64,000 bases of DNA from Phoronis australis (taxonomy: Eukaryota > Phoronida > Phoronidae), in assembly GCA_002633005.1 (NCBI GenBank), contig NMRA01000405.1:22702-86701 (forward strand), read 5' to 3'. This document shows, piece after piece, positions 1 through 11,920 of the stretch; within the stretch, counting starts at the first letter, position 1; each line of letters starts with the position of its first letter. The position numbers and the translations under genes are program-made. The notes below the pieces were generated by a model. It made no database searches and was not told where the DNA came from. It worked only from the letters and a program-made list of their open reading frames with translations.

Positions 1-570
1 CGCAACCATGAAATAACCCTATACAGATCAAGATGTGGTCTATTCCTAAACAACGAGAAATTTAGACATAATTTTAATAATATTTCGCCTCTGTGTTCCT
101 GTGGAGATACCCAGACATATCCTCATGTTTTCTTTGCTTGTGAGGTATGCAAGGAGGAGAGGGTACAGCTCTTCCAGGCACTCGAACAATACCCCAATGT
201 TTATAAAAAATATTCTGAAAGTCCGCAATTGTACAACAAAATTAATTTCTTTCTGTATGGATGTCAAGAACTTAACTCAAATGAAAATAAGGTTTTATTT
301 GAAATAGTATCAGAATTTCTTTATAACATTAAATCTCTTTGTGTGAGTGGATAGAATTTTATACATCTGTATGAAAATGAATTGTTTTCATTCGTTATCA
401 TATATCATTGTATTCTTAACATCAGTTTTTTTTTATTTATGTATTCGCATATAATCATTGTATATAGACTTCTTTGTATTTTTTTTACCCAGATCTAATG
501 CCTCTTGGCGCTTTCTGGGTTATGTATATTCATTGTTTTCTGAAGATTTCGTAATAAACATTAAAAAAGA
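1..570 (+). mobile_element. 3' end of a LINE (non-LTR retrotransposon)
   Basis: An open frame runs from base 1 to a TAG at 352-354 (about 117 residues). It holds a cysteine/histidine cluster, CSCGDTQTYPHVFFAC (around residues 36-51), of the kind seen near the C terminus of many LINE reverse transcriptase proteins. The frame lacks an initiator because it enters from the left edge. After the stop comes an AT-rich 3' tail with AATAAA at about 552 and a short A-run, which suits a LINE 3' terminus. The reverse transcriptase core is outside the window, so the clade cannot be named. Family assignment is inference from the C-terminal motif and position. Confidence 0.6.
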
Positions 571-1167
571 ATCGGACACAACTGAAGCCCGTGGAACCGA
601 ACCTTTATAGATAAACTGTGTTGTTTTTCTTCCTGAGCCCCAGCCAGGGGCCTGAAGCACATTTGGACGGATTAGAAATACCGCCTTTCATATAATAGAA
701 TGAAAGAAAAGAGTGCCAGACGCATAAAACTAACTTACTTGTGTATCAGTAATGTTATCCAGAGAGGATTCGTTTTGGATTTACTGCAACTCGAATGAAT
801 AGACTCAGCACAAGTGACCCAGCGATCTCTATCAGGTTGAGGCTACGTGGGTGAAAGCGTGTTTTCCGATTGTTCACTTCATGTTTAGTTCCATTAATTC
901 TCAAAGCGAAACTCGTGAGTTTGAGTGTACTTTAGTTATTTCAACGTGGATGACATTGCATTTTGTAGAAAGGTACAAAAAACCGTGTCATTGGCTGTCC
1001 TGCCAAACCGTTTGTTCTTACAATGGAATTTTGCACTTTTAGATGCTTTTGACCGTCTATAATAATTTTGTAACACAACATCTAACTAAACAAGCACTTA
1101 TTTTGGGAAATAATTGAGTAATCATGCATTTTAAAGAAAAAATAATGATCCTTTGGTTTTCCGCCAG

Positions 1168-1279
1168 GTGACGCCATCAGTGGAAGACATTATAAAAACG
1201 TAGAGCCAGTTTGACGAGTATTATGAAGACAGGTTTGGAGATGGGGGTGAAGACGACACTCAGGCCGTAGATAAAACAG
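1168..1279 (+). pseudogene. Exon-like segment of an unknown gene, with in-frame stop
   Basis: A pyrimidine-rich acceptor (ttttccgccag) precedes an open stretch ending at a GTAATG donor. Read in phase 0 it gives an acidic peptide with the core SQFDEYYEDRFGDGGEDD, but a TAG at 1201-1203 interrupts it after 11 codons. It ends in phase 1 (one leftover G), which matches the exon-like segment at 5245-5372. An alternative acceptor right after that TAG (GTAG at 1200-1203) would skip the stop but has no pyrimidine tract. I do not recognise the protein. It is either a decayed exon or an exon using the downstream acceptor. Confidence 0.3.
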
Positions 1280-1557
1280 GTAATGATTTAGACCTGTTCG
1301 CCAGAAAACCCAGGAGTTCACTCTCCACGAACCGAATGAAATTAAAGATATCGCTCAAATTGGAATTCCGAAGTTAGAGCCGTGCATGTATTTATACTTT
1401 CTGCTGTTATTGTGGAATGTACTTCTCACCTGGTTGAGAAGTCATTTTTCACCACGGTGGAAAGTACCACAAAAGTAAAAAAACGTCATGTACCGGCCAC
1501 CGTGGTGTACACTCAGTGTTTCACTATAGTTTTGAGTAAAATGGGAAAGTGTTCTTT

Positions 1558-1740
<183 letters not shown>

Positions 1741-2797
1741 GAAAACTAACATTTTTCATTTTGTCTACGACGTGCGTGCATATGTGTCGTAACTACGTCT
1801 CTGATTTGGAACAACAAAGTTTTTAAAGTAGTTGACTGATATGAATTGAAAAACTCTGAGAGTGTCTCTCGAAGTCTTCAAACGATTTTGTTGGGAATTT
1901 TGTAAGAAAATGCATTCTTCCGCAGAGGTTTTTTCAGAAACGTATCCTTTCGTAGGGAGATAGGATCTGAAAAAGTTAACCTTATGAGCAGCACGTCGTA
2001 CCTCTTGTATGGAAGAACCCCCGGGTTCCTTGATAAGAGTTGACTGTAAACTACTGTGCGTGAACTTCGTGTATGTGTGAACTTGGAATACACGAGGAAA
2101 CTTGACAAGTTTACTCAAATAATCACGTTCACGTTGATAAAATTTGCACTGCATCAAATCAAACTACGTTAATAAATATAGATTATTACCTGTTCTCAGT
2201 CGTTATCCCCCTTATCTAGAGCCCTCTTGGATTTTGTAGAATTATCACCCTCGGGGCGTTCTATTTATACCACATACTGGACGAGAAACATTGCAATGAA
2301 TCGATCTACCTTTCTCGACTCACCTCGGCTTTGTAACTACTTTCTATGTCAGAGGCCCGGGGTCGGAGGTCGTGACCTTTTAAGAAAAGCCAAGATATTT
2401 TTGTAAAATAATGCTTTTACTCAAAACCAATTGAAAAATAAAACAAAATAGAAATAAATTGAATCTATAAATTAAGGTTTAGCAACTGTTATAGCTTACT
2501 ACACATTTTATCACGCTAAGCTTCGACCGGGAGGATATCGTCTGCTAATGTAGGTCACGTCACCACTAGTAACTGACTATAATGCTCAAGTCAAAGGATC
2601 CCGACGACACGACAAATTGGAAATTGGTGATTTACAAGTGAGAGAACACGAGAGAAAATTTTCACTGAATTAAAATATCGTTTTTATGGAAATTATGCGT
2701 CTTATGTTTCATAGCGTATAATTGTAGGTGCAATGGCCTTTGCTGAACATGCGATTGTTGCGCGTGCTCATTAAGTATTTTCGCGTTCGATGACGTC
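1741..2797. other. Non-coding stretch with one repeat copy
   Basis: No convincing gene is visible. Around 2180-2237 there is a diverged copy of the segment that forms the inner arm and loop of the inverted repeat at 2924-3081: it shares TATAGATTATTAC, GTCGTTATCCCCC and TCTAGAGCCC in the same order. Confidence 0.5.
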
Positions 2798-2870
2798 AGC
2801 CGCTGAGTGGTGTAGTGGTAAAGTCGGCGACTCGCTACTGTTGAGGCCGGTTTCGAATCCGGCCTCAGTT
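2798..2870 (+). repeat. tRNA-like sequence (SINE head or tRNA relic)
   Basis: An A-box-like TGGTGTAGTGG at 2808-2818 and a B-box-like GGTTTCGAATCC at 2849-2860 lie at tRNA-like spacing. The T-arm stem (GGCCGG/CCGGCC) pairs perfectly but leaves an eight-base loop instead of seven, and no proper acceptor stem is seen. It is therefore more likely the pol III promoter head of a tRNA-derived SINE, or a tRNA relic, than a working tRNA. Confidence 0.5.
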
Positions 2871-2882
2871 TCCCGGAAAAAT

Positions 2883-2904
2883 GTTATCTCACTGGTGAGA
2901 TAAC
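2883..2904. repeat. 10-bp perfect hairpin
   Basis: GTTATCTCAC and its exact reverse complement are separated by two bases. It lies between the tRNA-like head and the large inverted repeat, so it may belong to the same composite element. Confidence 0.8.
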
Positions 2905-2923
2905 GTTATGGGTTATTACACGG

Positions 2924-3081
2924 TTTTATACCACAATATTAGCCTCGAATGGCAGATACATATAGATTATTACATGGCGAAGTCGTTATCCCCCGCTATC
3001 TAGAGCCCGAGTGGATTTTGGACTTCGCCATGTAATAATCTATATGTATCTGCCATTCGAGGCTAATATTGTGGTATAAAA
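2924..3081. mobile_element. Perfect 61-bp inverted repeat (foldback/MITE-like)
   Basis: The arms 2924-2984 and 3021-3081 are exact reverse complements over 61 bp around a 36-base loop (2985-3020). No open frame is present. Perfect arms imply a recent origin or gene-conversion-like correction. The inner arm and loop also occur in diverged form near 2180-2237, so this is a repeated family rather than a one-off palindrome. Transposition is inferred, not shown. Confidence 0.75.
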
Positions 3082-5244
3082 TAACGTACCTTTTGCAACT
3101 TCTAGCGGATCTTATCAATTAATTTCCCATTCACATAATTCCCCCGATTACTTGACACAAGTCACGTTTAAGGAGAAAATGGGTGATCATGAGGCCAATA
3201 ATTACAAAAAGTCCTTACACTGAACAAAAAAGTCACCTGATTGACCGAATGAATGTTCAATTCCAAGTTCTCGCATATATACACGATCTTGAGATTAAGA
3301 AGGATTCCAAGTTCACCCATTGATAAACCACTGCCAAGCGCTGTTGTGTTGTACTTCAACTTGGAATAAACTTTTATTCCAAGCTCACGCAAGTGATCTT
3401 GAGATTAAGCAAGAACTTGCGACATCTAGTGTGCAACTGTTAACTAAAATTTCGAATGGTGGACATGAACTCGTTTGTCGTGAGTTATTGTTTCTGTTTT
3501 AATTATTTTTATTGCCATTCTGTATGTTATTCTGGTCTTGGTAGTTGTTTCCAAAGGTGGTTTGACTGGGATGGTTGAGTTTGTGACTGAGGGGCTGAAA
3601 TGACTGGCAACCTGGGACCTTTGCAATGAAAAGAATTAAGATTATTAAGAGCCAGGATACAATGAATGTACCGTACCGAGAGATGTTTTGGATTGAACAG
3701 TTTGTCATGCACCGTTGTACCTGCCACCTCACCCCTCCCCCCCGTGTATACGCCAGTGCTTGGAGCTCGCAATTTGCTCGTACTTGGTGGAAGTGTTTTC
3801 ATTTATATCTCACTTATTACATCGCCAATCGCTGCCAGCATGGCCTAAGCAGGGATCTGTAATTTTTTCTTATCTGATTAAGGAAGAAGTTCAGATAACG
3901 CTTGTTGAGTAAAAGTCTTATTTTTGGCAAATAAAGTGGAAATACTCATATCATTTTTAAACGTGCAATTTAATGAATATTAGTTTTTCATTGGTATACT
4001 GTGTGATGTCATCAGGTCTAAATATTGATGACTATCAGACAAAAGTTACAGAACACAACTCTCTGAAGTTCTGTTGACAGGTTTTGAATGTTCTCATAGA
4101 GATGATTATTAGACTTTTCTGGCCTGCGATATTTTTGCCTATCTCTGCTCAGTGCAGACCCACATAACAATACGCCAATGTATGTAAAGGCAGACAAAAG
4201 TGGCCCAGGGAAATAACACTGTCCATACCACTTGCTTTGATACAATAGCTTACAAACCACTGCCCAGCATTCGCTGTTTGAAAAGCAACCATGTTAGACT
4301 GAGTGAGGTAACATATGCGTATGCGTCTTTTGCACGTTGTCGACATCTCTAGATACAGTTGATAACATTTAACAATTGGACTGAAGCATGGTGGCATACA
4401 GTAATGTTTGATACAAATGTTCCCATGTGAGTGAGGAGCATACAGAGCCGGTGATAACATATCTAAGTTGTGTTAATTTTTCGTTATGCAAGATAGGTGA
4501 TTTTCAGCTTTTTATGCAGTTGTCATTGTCCTTGAAGGTTGTCTTCTATCAGGAACGTGTTTGTTCCATCAACGCTTTCATTTATAGGTTGTATTTAGTT
4601 GTCTATAGCATAGGCGGGAGCCCGCCCCCTCCCCCCTTGGCTGCCGCCAGCAAAATGAAACAGAAACAGCGTGAAGCGCGAAGAAAAAGAGAGTTCACTA
4701 ACTAGGACCGCTAGCGGATGGGGGGGAGGGCTCAGATACCAGATTGCAGTGGAATCGTGTTCCCGTTTTTTTTTAGTCCACAGATAAATTTTCGGAACAG
4801 AAGGTCTGCATCCTCAGCTCCCACAACTTTCGGGACCCCTGTGCATATACAATCGCGCTTTGCCCAATTCCCTGAGGCAACATGCTGGGCCGCCCCCCTT
4901 ATGGTATCCTAGATCCGCCACTGTATAGTACATAAAATACATGAATGCGATGGGTGATCTTGTTTGAATCTGCTGACAAATAAATTATCATTGTCAAAAT
5001 GTGGAAACAGAGAATGATAGATTTTCCATTTACTTGATTTTTTTATAGATTCAACATTCAACTACTGACAATAAATCTGGATCCTTGTTCACTTTTCAAA
5101 ACTCGTATATGTATTTGTCACAGGTATTATGCACGTCAACATGAAAACAATTTTGTCAGTAATGCGTATTTTTGAAGAGTTTTGTATGTAGTATTATCAT
5201 GTTTGCATAAAAGGAATTTAAACTATTCTATTTATTTTAAACAG

Positions 5245-5372
5245 GTTCCAAGCAGCTTCCTGTCTTCAAGAAAGTCACGGATAAGCGGAAGAGTCCCCCT
5301 CAACTGCAACGCAGCACATTCAAGCTACTAAATCAGGGACAAACAACTGGTCTCATTGACTGCACATGTTAG
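5245..5372 (+). pseudogene. Terminal exon-like segment of an unknown gene
   Basis: After a good acceptor (tttattttaaacag) an open frame runs in phase 1 to a TAG at 5370-5372. It encodes about 42 residues beginning SKQLPVFKKVTDKRKSPPQL and ending in CTC. The phase matches the donor at 1279, so the two segments could be the last two exons of one plus-strand gene with a 4-kb intron. The product is not recognised. The partner segment has an in-frame stop, so the gene may be dead. No upstream exons were found. Confidence 0.35.
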
Positions 5373-8300
5373 TGAACATCTTTTAAATCGCTTACACAGA
5401 ATCGGTGATAACCATTCGTGCTACTGTGCCCTGTCTGTAGGTCAACAGATTAGCCAAAGTTGGAAGACCCCATTTCATTGCTGTTACAGCATTTGAAGCT
5501 GCTTGCCAATGAATCACCTTAAATGCAGCATGTGTCCCTCTCAGGTCTATGTAACCTAATCTGCCTGATAGATCAGTCTATATTTCTTTTATTAAATTGC
5601 TACTGATGCTTTTTTAAAGCTAAGTTTGATGTACTGACATTGTCTGCTTACTTTGTTGTCAGGGTTTATGATTTTAGGCTATCTGATTGTTCACATTGCT
5701 AATTGCGTGACATCCTGGTGGCGTAAATGAAAAGTGTTATTCCACAGGGTGGTGGGTCAAAATTATCAAACTGTGTTCCAGACAATCAGAGGACAGAAGT
5801 ATCAGTTGTCATGTAATGAAACAACATGAGTAACCCAAAATTTAATGTCAGGACATAAGGTTATGTGGCACCTTACTGACAAATATCTACAAATTTAACT
5901 TTCTAAAACACTACTTTAATCCATGAAAGTAGAGAGTCTGTATATAATGACTTCATATGTCAATCTGCCATTAATTGGGTCCCTTGACCATATTTTCAAT
6001 AATATTCGGGAAAAGGGAATACATTCATAACAAAACAGTGGAGTCGATGACATGACCAATTTTCTTTTTATATAAATGTTCAAGATGGAATCTGAAAAAT
6101 GCCGATTTTGTTTTTAGTAACCCTTTTCGTTTTAATCAATGTTTGAGTTTTTCATGAAATTACTGAAAGTCCGTGTTTTAGCTAGCCCTCCCATGCCAAA
6201 GTAGATCAGTCAAAAGACAATCTCTAAAAGCCTGATGGGGAACAGTGCATAAAGTACAAGATCTGAAAGTTTTTATTGGAATCTTATCAGCCATTTGCAA
6301 GATATGTTTTCCGCTTCACCAAGTTTAGACATTTGTCTGGGATCTCCCATAACCTTAACCTGATGCTTGAACACTGTTCTTTTACTGAGCAGTGAATGAT
6401 GTCGTATAACTGTTGGTCTTCACATACGCCATATATTGATCACATCAGGTGTTGACTAACCGGTTAGCATAAAGTCCTGGGTTCAAACCTTGGTGGGGAC
6501 AGAGAGCATTTTAGATGTAACTATGTATGTATCACCTGATGCCAACAAGTTGACAACAGAAGTCTCCAAGACTGCCAAATTTGGATAAACTTCTTGCTAG
6601 AATAATTTTTCAGTTTACCTAGTCGAACTTTCGTCAGAGTTGAATTTCGACATTGTGTCTAGTCCTTAATTTTTTGTTTGTGACCGGTCTTGCGCAATAA
6701 GTTGTTTTTGTTGATATTTAGCTAGAATTGGATTGGATTCTATTGGAAAAGAAACAAATATTTCATTAGCCTTGTCAAATTACGACATTGTGTAATTTAG
6801 TTTGAAAAATACTGTATGCCAGCCTTTGTACCTTTACAGAGTATGTTCTATGTTGTATTATAATTTGGTGGTACGTTGGAAAAAATAACTTAGACCTGTC
6901 CATGCAGATATTGTTAAAGCAAAGTCTCATTCTTATTTTTAAATATCTTTAAAAACTATCCACCATTTTCGTTGTAACATACATCATCTCCAGTGAGAGA
7001 CTACGCTCTACCTGCACTAACATGGAGAACATGTTTTCCGTGACTCCCTGAGCTTTCCAAAATGAATGGGCCCAACTCGAGGATTTCATTTTTGTCTATG
7101 AAAGTGTCTCATTAAAGGTATTAAATTTTTTTATAAAATTGAAAATGTGAAACCCCATAATGTTTTAAGTACTTGTTAAGTTTGAAATTTTGTAGAAGAC
7201 GAATGCTAATGTGTTAGAGTAGTATCAAGAACAGGAATTTCGTTTATAGTTTAATGTAATCGGCGCGAGAAAGCTTGCTTCACCAGTTAGTTTTTTTGTG
7301 AAATGAAAAGACATTGATTCCAAGTTTGCTTATTAAAGGGAACAGTATTTTGTTTTGAATTAGTTTAGCATACAGCTTTGTACCAAGGCAAGGGCAACGA
7401 GTGGTGTCCTATGTCTGCCCTCTTGGACGACACCTTTTTCGCAGAGTTTGAACAACTAGGTGCCATACAAAAGGCACGGAGAATTTTTTACTACACTGGC
7501 AAACAGTAAATAATAAGAATCGGTGATACATTTATAAAACGCAATGTAAACTCTATCCACTCAATGCCCCAATATGGAGCAGAAATATGTGATAAGCAGT
7601 CGATGCCCTGTCAATCACTGACATATCAGCCAATCAGAGATTGCTGTCAGCGTTAGTGTTTTTACAATAAAATGTGAATCAGTTTTGTTTGGATCGCAAC
7701 TCGGGCAAATGTGAGTTTTATGTGTATGTTAGAACCGGTTTACTGCTGCATTATTTTTACTACAGTCTCTTTTAAACTTGGCATTGGGTAAAAAGTAATC
7801 GCCGATAATTTACAGGGACAGAAAAAATTGTCTTGTAATCTTTCAGGGAATGCTTACTTCACAACATAGGGTTTGTAAAGCGAAAACAGAATGGCCTGCT
7901 TAAACGTGGAATTCGGAAGAATAACGTGTTCAAAAGTCTCAAGATAAGAAAAAAGTTGTGCTTACAACATATTCTAACCAGCCAGAAAATGTTTGGTTCA
8001 CCAAGTGACTTTGTAAAGCTAATAAAAAATCATTCCAAGTTTAAGCAAGGGCGTGGCTTGCTTAAACTTGGAATTAGGTACATGTAGAAAAAACTGCGAA
8101 TGCGCTCAGAAATGCTCAAAAGGTAATAGAAGAAAACATTTAAAATGTATTGCAGCCAGTTAGAGAATCTTTAATTCATCTCTTGATCAAACGTCAACCA
8201 GGCACTAATTTCAAACATCTAGCTAGTATTTTCATATTGGAATAGGCAGCAACACAGAAATAATACTACTCAAATGACCACCTTAGCCGTAGGGCTATGA

Positions 8301-8514
8301 CATTGAATGCCCGGTGCATTACTGAGGGACATGTAATCACAATACAGTCCTTAAATGATTTTTTATTCCAGTCCCTCGGTACTAACCAGTATTCATGACC
8401 AGGCCACGGAAGCTTTATCTCGATTTTTTAGAAATCTTTTCTCTCCGTAGCCTACCGGTTCAGTAACGATTTCAGCCCAAGCGCCTTGTTCTGTGATTGT
8501 GTGCCAGGCAGCCG
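5373..8514. other. Non-coding stretch
   Basis: AT-rich sequence without supportable genes. It contains a weak B-box-like GGTTCAAACC near 6479-6489 and scattered ATTCCAAGTTT motifs, including the small inverted repeat at 8032-8074. Confidence 0.5.
8032..8074. repeat. 18-bp perfect inverted repeat
   Basis: ATTCCAAGTTTAAGCAAG at 8032-8049 is followed seven bases later by its exact reverse complement at 8057-8074. The motif is the same as in the arms at 3347-3412 and 8515-8673. Confidence 0.85.
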
Positions 8515-8689
8515 CTTAATTCCAAGTTCACGCAAGATTCCAAGTTCACGTACGGGGTTTGGCAGTTTGCTTAATCTCAAGATCACTTGCTTGATCTTGG
8601 AATTCCAAGTTCACGTAACACTCACTTCCGCTTATTCTTGAGATTAAGCAGGATTCCAAGTTGAAGTACAACAAACACAACAAACATAC

Positions 8690-8955
8690 TTGTCGACATA
8701 AAGGTGCCACATGTTATAAATGTGGGGAAGTTGAACATATTAAATCTATGTGTAAGTCAGAGCATGTTAAAACCGATTCGGGAACTATCAATAACGTGAG
8801 GCTTGGTGACCCTGATAATTTGCATTTGTATTACTGTAAGGCTTGTGAAGAGCCTCCAGTTTATGTAGCTGTAAATGTTGCCGGCCATGACATTTCTGTG
8901 GAAGTAGACTCTGGCGCTGCACGTACCACCATTGGTGAAGACCTTAACAAGGCGA
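8690..8955 (+). pseudogene. Gypsy gag zinc knuckle and protease fragment
   Basis: The frame carries one CCHC knuckle, CYKCGEVEHIKSMC, then an aspartic protease active-site motif, VDSGA. The matrix/capsid part of gag is absent and no ATG is in place. The protein-like reading ends near 8955, where it continues in another frame as the polymerase fragment, so one frameshift separates protease from polymerase. Confidence 0.75.
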
Positions 8956-8956
8956 G

Positions 8957-9676
8957 TTTTCGCAGTTTCATCTGGAGCCTCCAAATGTTACTCTTTTCGG
9001 GTATGACCAAGTACCCGTGTCCTTGCTTGGTGTTATTGAGGTGCCAGTCACATTTAAAGAGGAGCCCTCGAGAAAATTGCCTCTCGTTGTGGATAAGGGA
9101 AACCGTCCTTCGCTTTTTCGTAGAAACTGGAAACGAGAATCGGGAGTTAACTGGAATTCTCTCTTCAAGTTATCTTGTGAACCGCAAAATATTGATCTTC
9201 TTATCGCAAAGTACAAGAACCTGTTTATTAATAATGGCGAGGGAATCCGAGACTTCACTGCGTCTATCAGGCTTATACCTAATGCAAAAGCCACGTTTCA
9301 AAAAGCTCGTCCCGTTCCATGTTCAATTCAGGAGTCGGTGGAGGCCGAGCTCAGTCGCATGGAACTAAGTGGTGTTGTGGAGCGTGTGGAACATAATAAC
9401 TGGGCGTCGCCCACCGTGAACGTCAGGAAAGTGAAGTCTTCCGGTCCCACTATTCGCGTCTGTGGCGACTACAAATTATTGAACACTCAGTTAAAGGATG
9501 ACAAATATCCGTTACCTAATTCTCAAGACTTGTTAGCCAAGTTGGCACTTGACGATTCTACGCCGTTTGTGTTCTCTTCGCTTGATTTGGTGGGTGCATT
9601 TAATCAGTTGCAATTACATGTAGATGACCATTCTTCCGACTTACTCACCTTGAACACTCACAAGTATTTGTTGTGA
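8957..9676 (+). pseudogene. Gypsy reverse transcriptase, N-terminal half
   Basis: It contains the fingers/palm motifs VCGDYKLLN and SSLDLVGAFNQ (first catalytic Asp). The frame stops at 9674-9676, and the next bases already encode sequence belonging downstream of the catalytic palm. The segment with the YxDD box has been deleted (probably a couple of hundred bases), so the enzyme is inactive. Confidence 0.8.
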
Positions 9677-10409
9677 CCTCAACAAATATAACGTAAAGCT
9701 GCACAGATCAAAGTGTAAATTTGCTATGTTGGAGATCCAGTTTCTCGGACACTCCTTGCCGGTGGATGGCGTGCGACCCTTAGCCGACAAAGTGGCGGCT
9801 ATCTCACAGGTTCCTCGACCTAAAAATGCCTTGGATGAACTACAATCGTTTCTCGGAATGGTGAACTATTATGGCAAGTTCATTCGTAATTTGTCTAATC
9901 TGTTACACCCTTTGTATGCACTGCTGCATGGGGATGTCGAATGGCATCGGAGTGATGCCTGCGAGAAGTCGTTTGTTGAATGTAAGCGCCAGCTGTTAAG
10001 TGATCATGTGTTAGTGCACTACGATTCCAGAAGACCGCTTGTTCTAAGCTGTGATGCTAGTTCCTATGGCGTGGGAGCGGTTTTAAGCCACAAGATGCCT
10101 GATGGTTCGGATAAACCGATTGCATTCGCTTCTTGAACTCTTAGTTCTGCAGAAAAGAACTATGCACAAGTCGAGAAAGAGGGACTAGCTCTCATTTTTG
10201 GTGTGAAGCGTTTTCACATGTACTTATTTGGTCGTATGTTCACTCTTGTGACTGACCACGAGTCGCTTACTCGTATTTTGGGTCTAAGGCTGGAATTCCA
10301 ACGATCAGAGCTGCTCGTTTACAGCGCTGAGCACTGGTGTTATCCGGTTACCATTTTGAGATAGTGCACAAGCGATCACATCTGAATGCAATTGCTGATG
10401 CATTGAGTC
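9677..10409 (+). pseudogene. Gypsy RT thumb/connection and RNase H, disrupted
   Basis: The reading resumes with a thumb/connection region (FLGH and SFLGMVNYYGKFI), then RNase H motifs CDASSYGVGA, an E in QVEKEGLA and VTDHESL. A TGA at 10134-10136, a frameshift near 10290, another stop around 10326 and a further shift near 10410 break it. The conserved end of the RNase H domain (VHKRSHLNAIADALSR) is readable in a third frame. Confidence 0.75.
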
Positions 10410-11798
10410 GTGGATCAGCCAGAAACTGCGTCTAAAATGGAGAGTTACTCGATTCACTTTGTTACCGAGGACTTTATTCTGGTAACGGCATCTGAGATCC
10501 ATGATTCTACCCGTAAGGACCCGATTTTTTCTAGGGTATATGATTTTGTGTCACATGGCTGGCCTGATCATGTCGATAGTATTGAACTGCAACCATATTT
10601 TGTGCGCAGAGATGAAGTGTCACTTGAAGATGGATGCCTTTTGTGGGGCCATCGAGTTATTATACCACCCAAGTTTCAAGCTAAACTTATGTCGGATTTG
10701 CATGATTTGCATACCGGTATGGTGCGGATGAAATCGATCGCCAGGGGTTACTTTTGGTGGCCTGGCCTGGATAAGGACATTGAGGATTTAGTGCGTTCGT
10801 GTGGTTATTGTGCTCGATTTCGTAACATGCCAAAACCTTCGCCATTGATTCCGTGGCCATGGACAACCAGGCCCTGGCAGCAAGTACACATTGATTATGC
10901 TGAAAAGGATGATAAGGATTATCTTATTGTTGTGGATAGCCACTCCAAGTGGTTGGAGGTGTTTCCCATGTTGGGAACGACTTCAACTCACACCATTGTG
11001 AAATTACGTCAGCTGTTCGCGTCTTACGGCTTGCCGTATGAGCTTGTGTCAGATAATGGCCCACAGTTTCGATCCGCAGAATTTGAGACATTTCTACGCT
11101 TGAATGGTGTGAAGCACACGTTCAGTCCCATTTATCATCCTGCTAGTAATGGACAGGCGGAACGTTATGTGCAGATTTTCAAAGACATGTTAGACAAATC
11201 GGATACACGCTTGCCATTGTTGCATCGCTTATCGAACTTGTTGTTCTCATATCGCAACACGCCACATTCTGCCACTGACAAAACTCCAGCCGAACTATTT
11301 CTGAAACGTGCTCCACGCACTAATCTCACCCTGCTGAAACCGAACTTACAGGAATCTGTGGAAAGGAAGCAGAGTTGCCAGAAATTCACTCATGATGGTC
11401 AAACACCTAAACTGCGACAGTACAATCTTTATCAACATGTGCACGTTCGGCAAACACGCGGTGGGAAGGAGAAATGGATTCCAGGTGTTGTCACCAAGGT
11501 TACTGGACCATTGACATATGCAGTGCGAGTGTATGGAAACAATTATCGTTTCGTACATCCTGATCACCTTATTGCGGACGATTCTTCTATGCCTGAACGC
11601 GTTGAACTTAATTCAGAGCAGATATCTGCGGACCTGGCATCGATTGTGGCTAGCGATTCACCAGCTGAACCAATCAGTGTTTCAAACACGCATTCGGACT
11701 TGGGATTTTCGGACTCTTCACCTGTGTCCCCTATTGAACCGGTGTCATTGCGCAGGTCCACTCGTGTTACTAAGGCACCGGACAGATTGGATTTGTGA
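10410..11798 (+). CDS. Gypsy integrase (remaining open frame)
   Basis: An uninterrupted frame of about 460 codons encodes an integrase: the zinc-binding HHCC region (HDLH and CGYC), then the catalytic core with D in HIDYAEK, D in VSDNGPQF and E in NGQAERYV, giving a complete DDE set, then a C-terminal segment with VHPDHL. It starts with GTG in mid-polyprotein, not at a real initiator, because it is the end of a pol polyprotein whose upstream part is broken. No chromodomain is visible. The intact length suggests the insertion is not very old. Confidence 0.85.
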   Translation: MDQPETASKMESYSIHFVTEDFILVTASEIHDSTRKDPIFSRVYDFVSHGWPDHVDSIELQPYFVRRDEVSLEDGCLLWGHRVIIPPKFQAKLMSDLHDLHTGMVRMKSIARGYFWWPGLDKDIEDLVRSCGYCARFRNMPKPSPLIPWPWTTRPWQQVHIDYAEKDDKDYLIVVDSHSKWLEVFPMLGTTSTHTIVKLRQLFASYGLPYELVSDNGPQFRSAEFETFLRLNGVKHTFSPIYHPASNGQAERYVQIFKDMLDKSDTRLPLLHRLSNLLFSYRNTPHSATDKTPAELFLKRAPRTNLTLLKPNLQESVERKQSCQKFTHDGQTPKLRQYNLYQHVHVRQTRGGKEKWIPGVVTKVTGPLTYAVRVYGNNYRFVHPDHLIADDSSMPERVELNSEQISADLASIVASDSPAEPISVSNTHSDLGFSDSSPVSPIEPVSLRRSTRVTKAPDRLDL

Positions 11799-11920
11799 TT
11801 TTTGACTTAACTGAACATTAGTTTAAGTGTACATGTATTTGTAGTTCTCCTTGGACCTTTAGTGTTAATGGTGACTGAACTTTATTTTAAGGACACTTAA
11901 GCGGTTTGTTAGTCTCATGT

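Larger units (their letters stand above)
3347..8673. mobile_element. 5.3-kb segment bounded by inverted arms
   Basis: Bases 3347-3367 are the exact reverse complement of 8653-8673, and 3389-3412 are the exact reverse complement of 8567-8590. The order is that of true terminal inverted repeats, with different spacers (21 and 62 bp). Both arms are rich in the short motif ATTCCAAGTT(C/T)A, which also recurs inside. No transposase frame is visible. It could be a foldback-type element, or two separate insertions of a short repeat in opposite orientation. The right arm abuts the truncated gag of the gypsy element. Confidence 0.4.

Noticed and set aside
4427-4912. Plus-strand frames near a GC-rich patch
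   Set aside because: No motif and no consistent coding pattern; the end (GATCCGCCACTG) looks like part of a dispersed repeat, but no second copy was found in the window.
6440-6500. B-box-like GGTTCAAACC
   Set aside because: No A-box at a suitable distance; chance match cannot be excluded.
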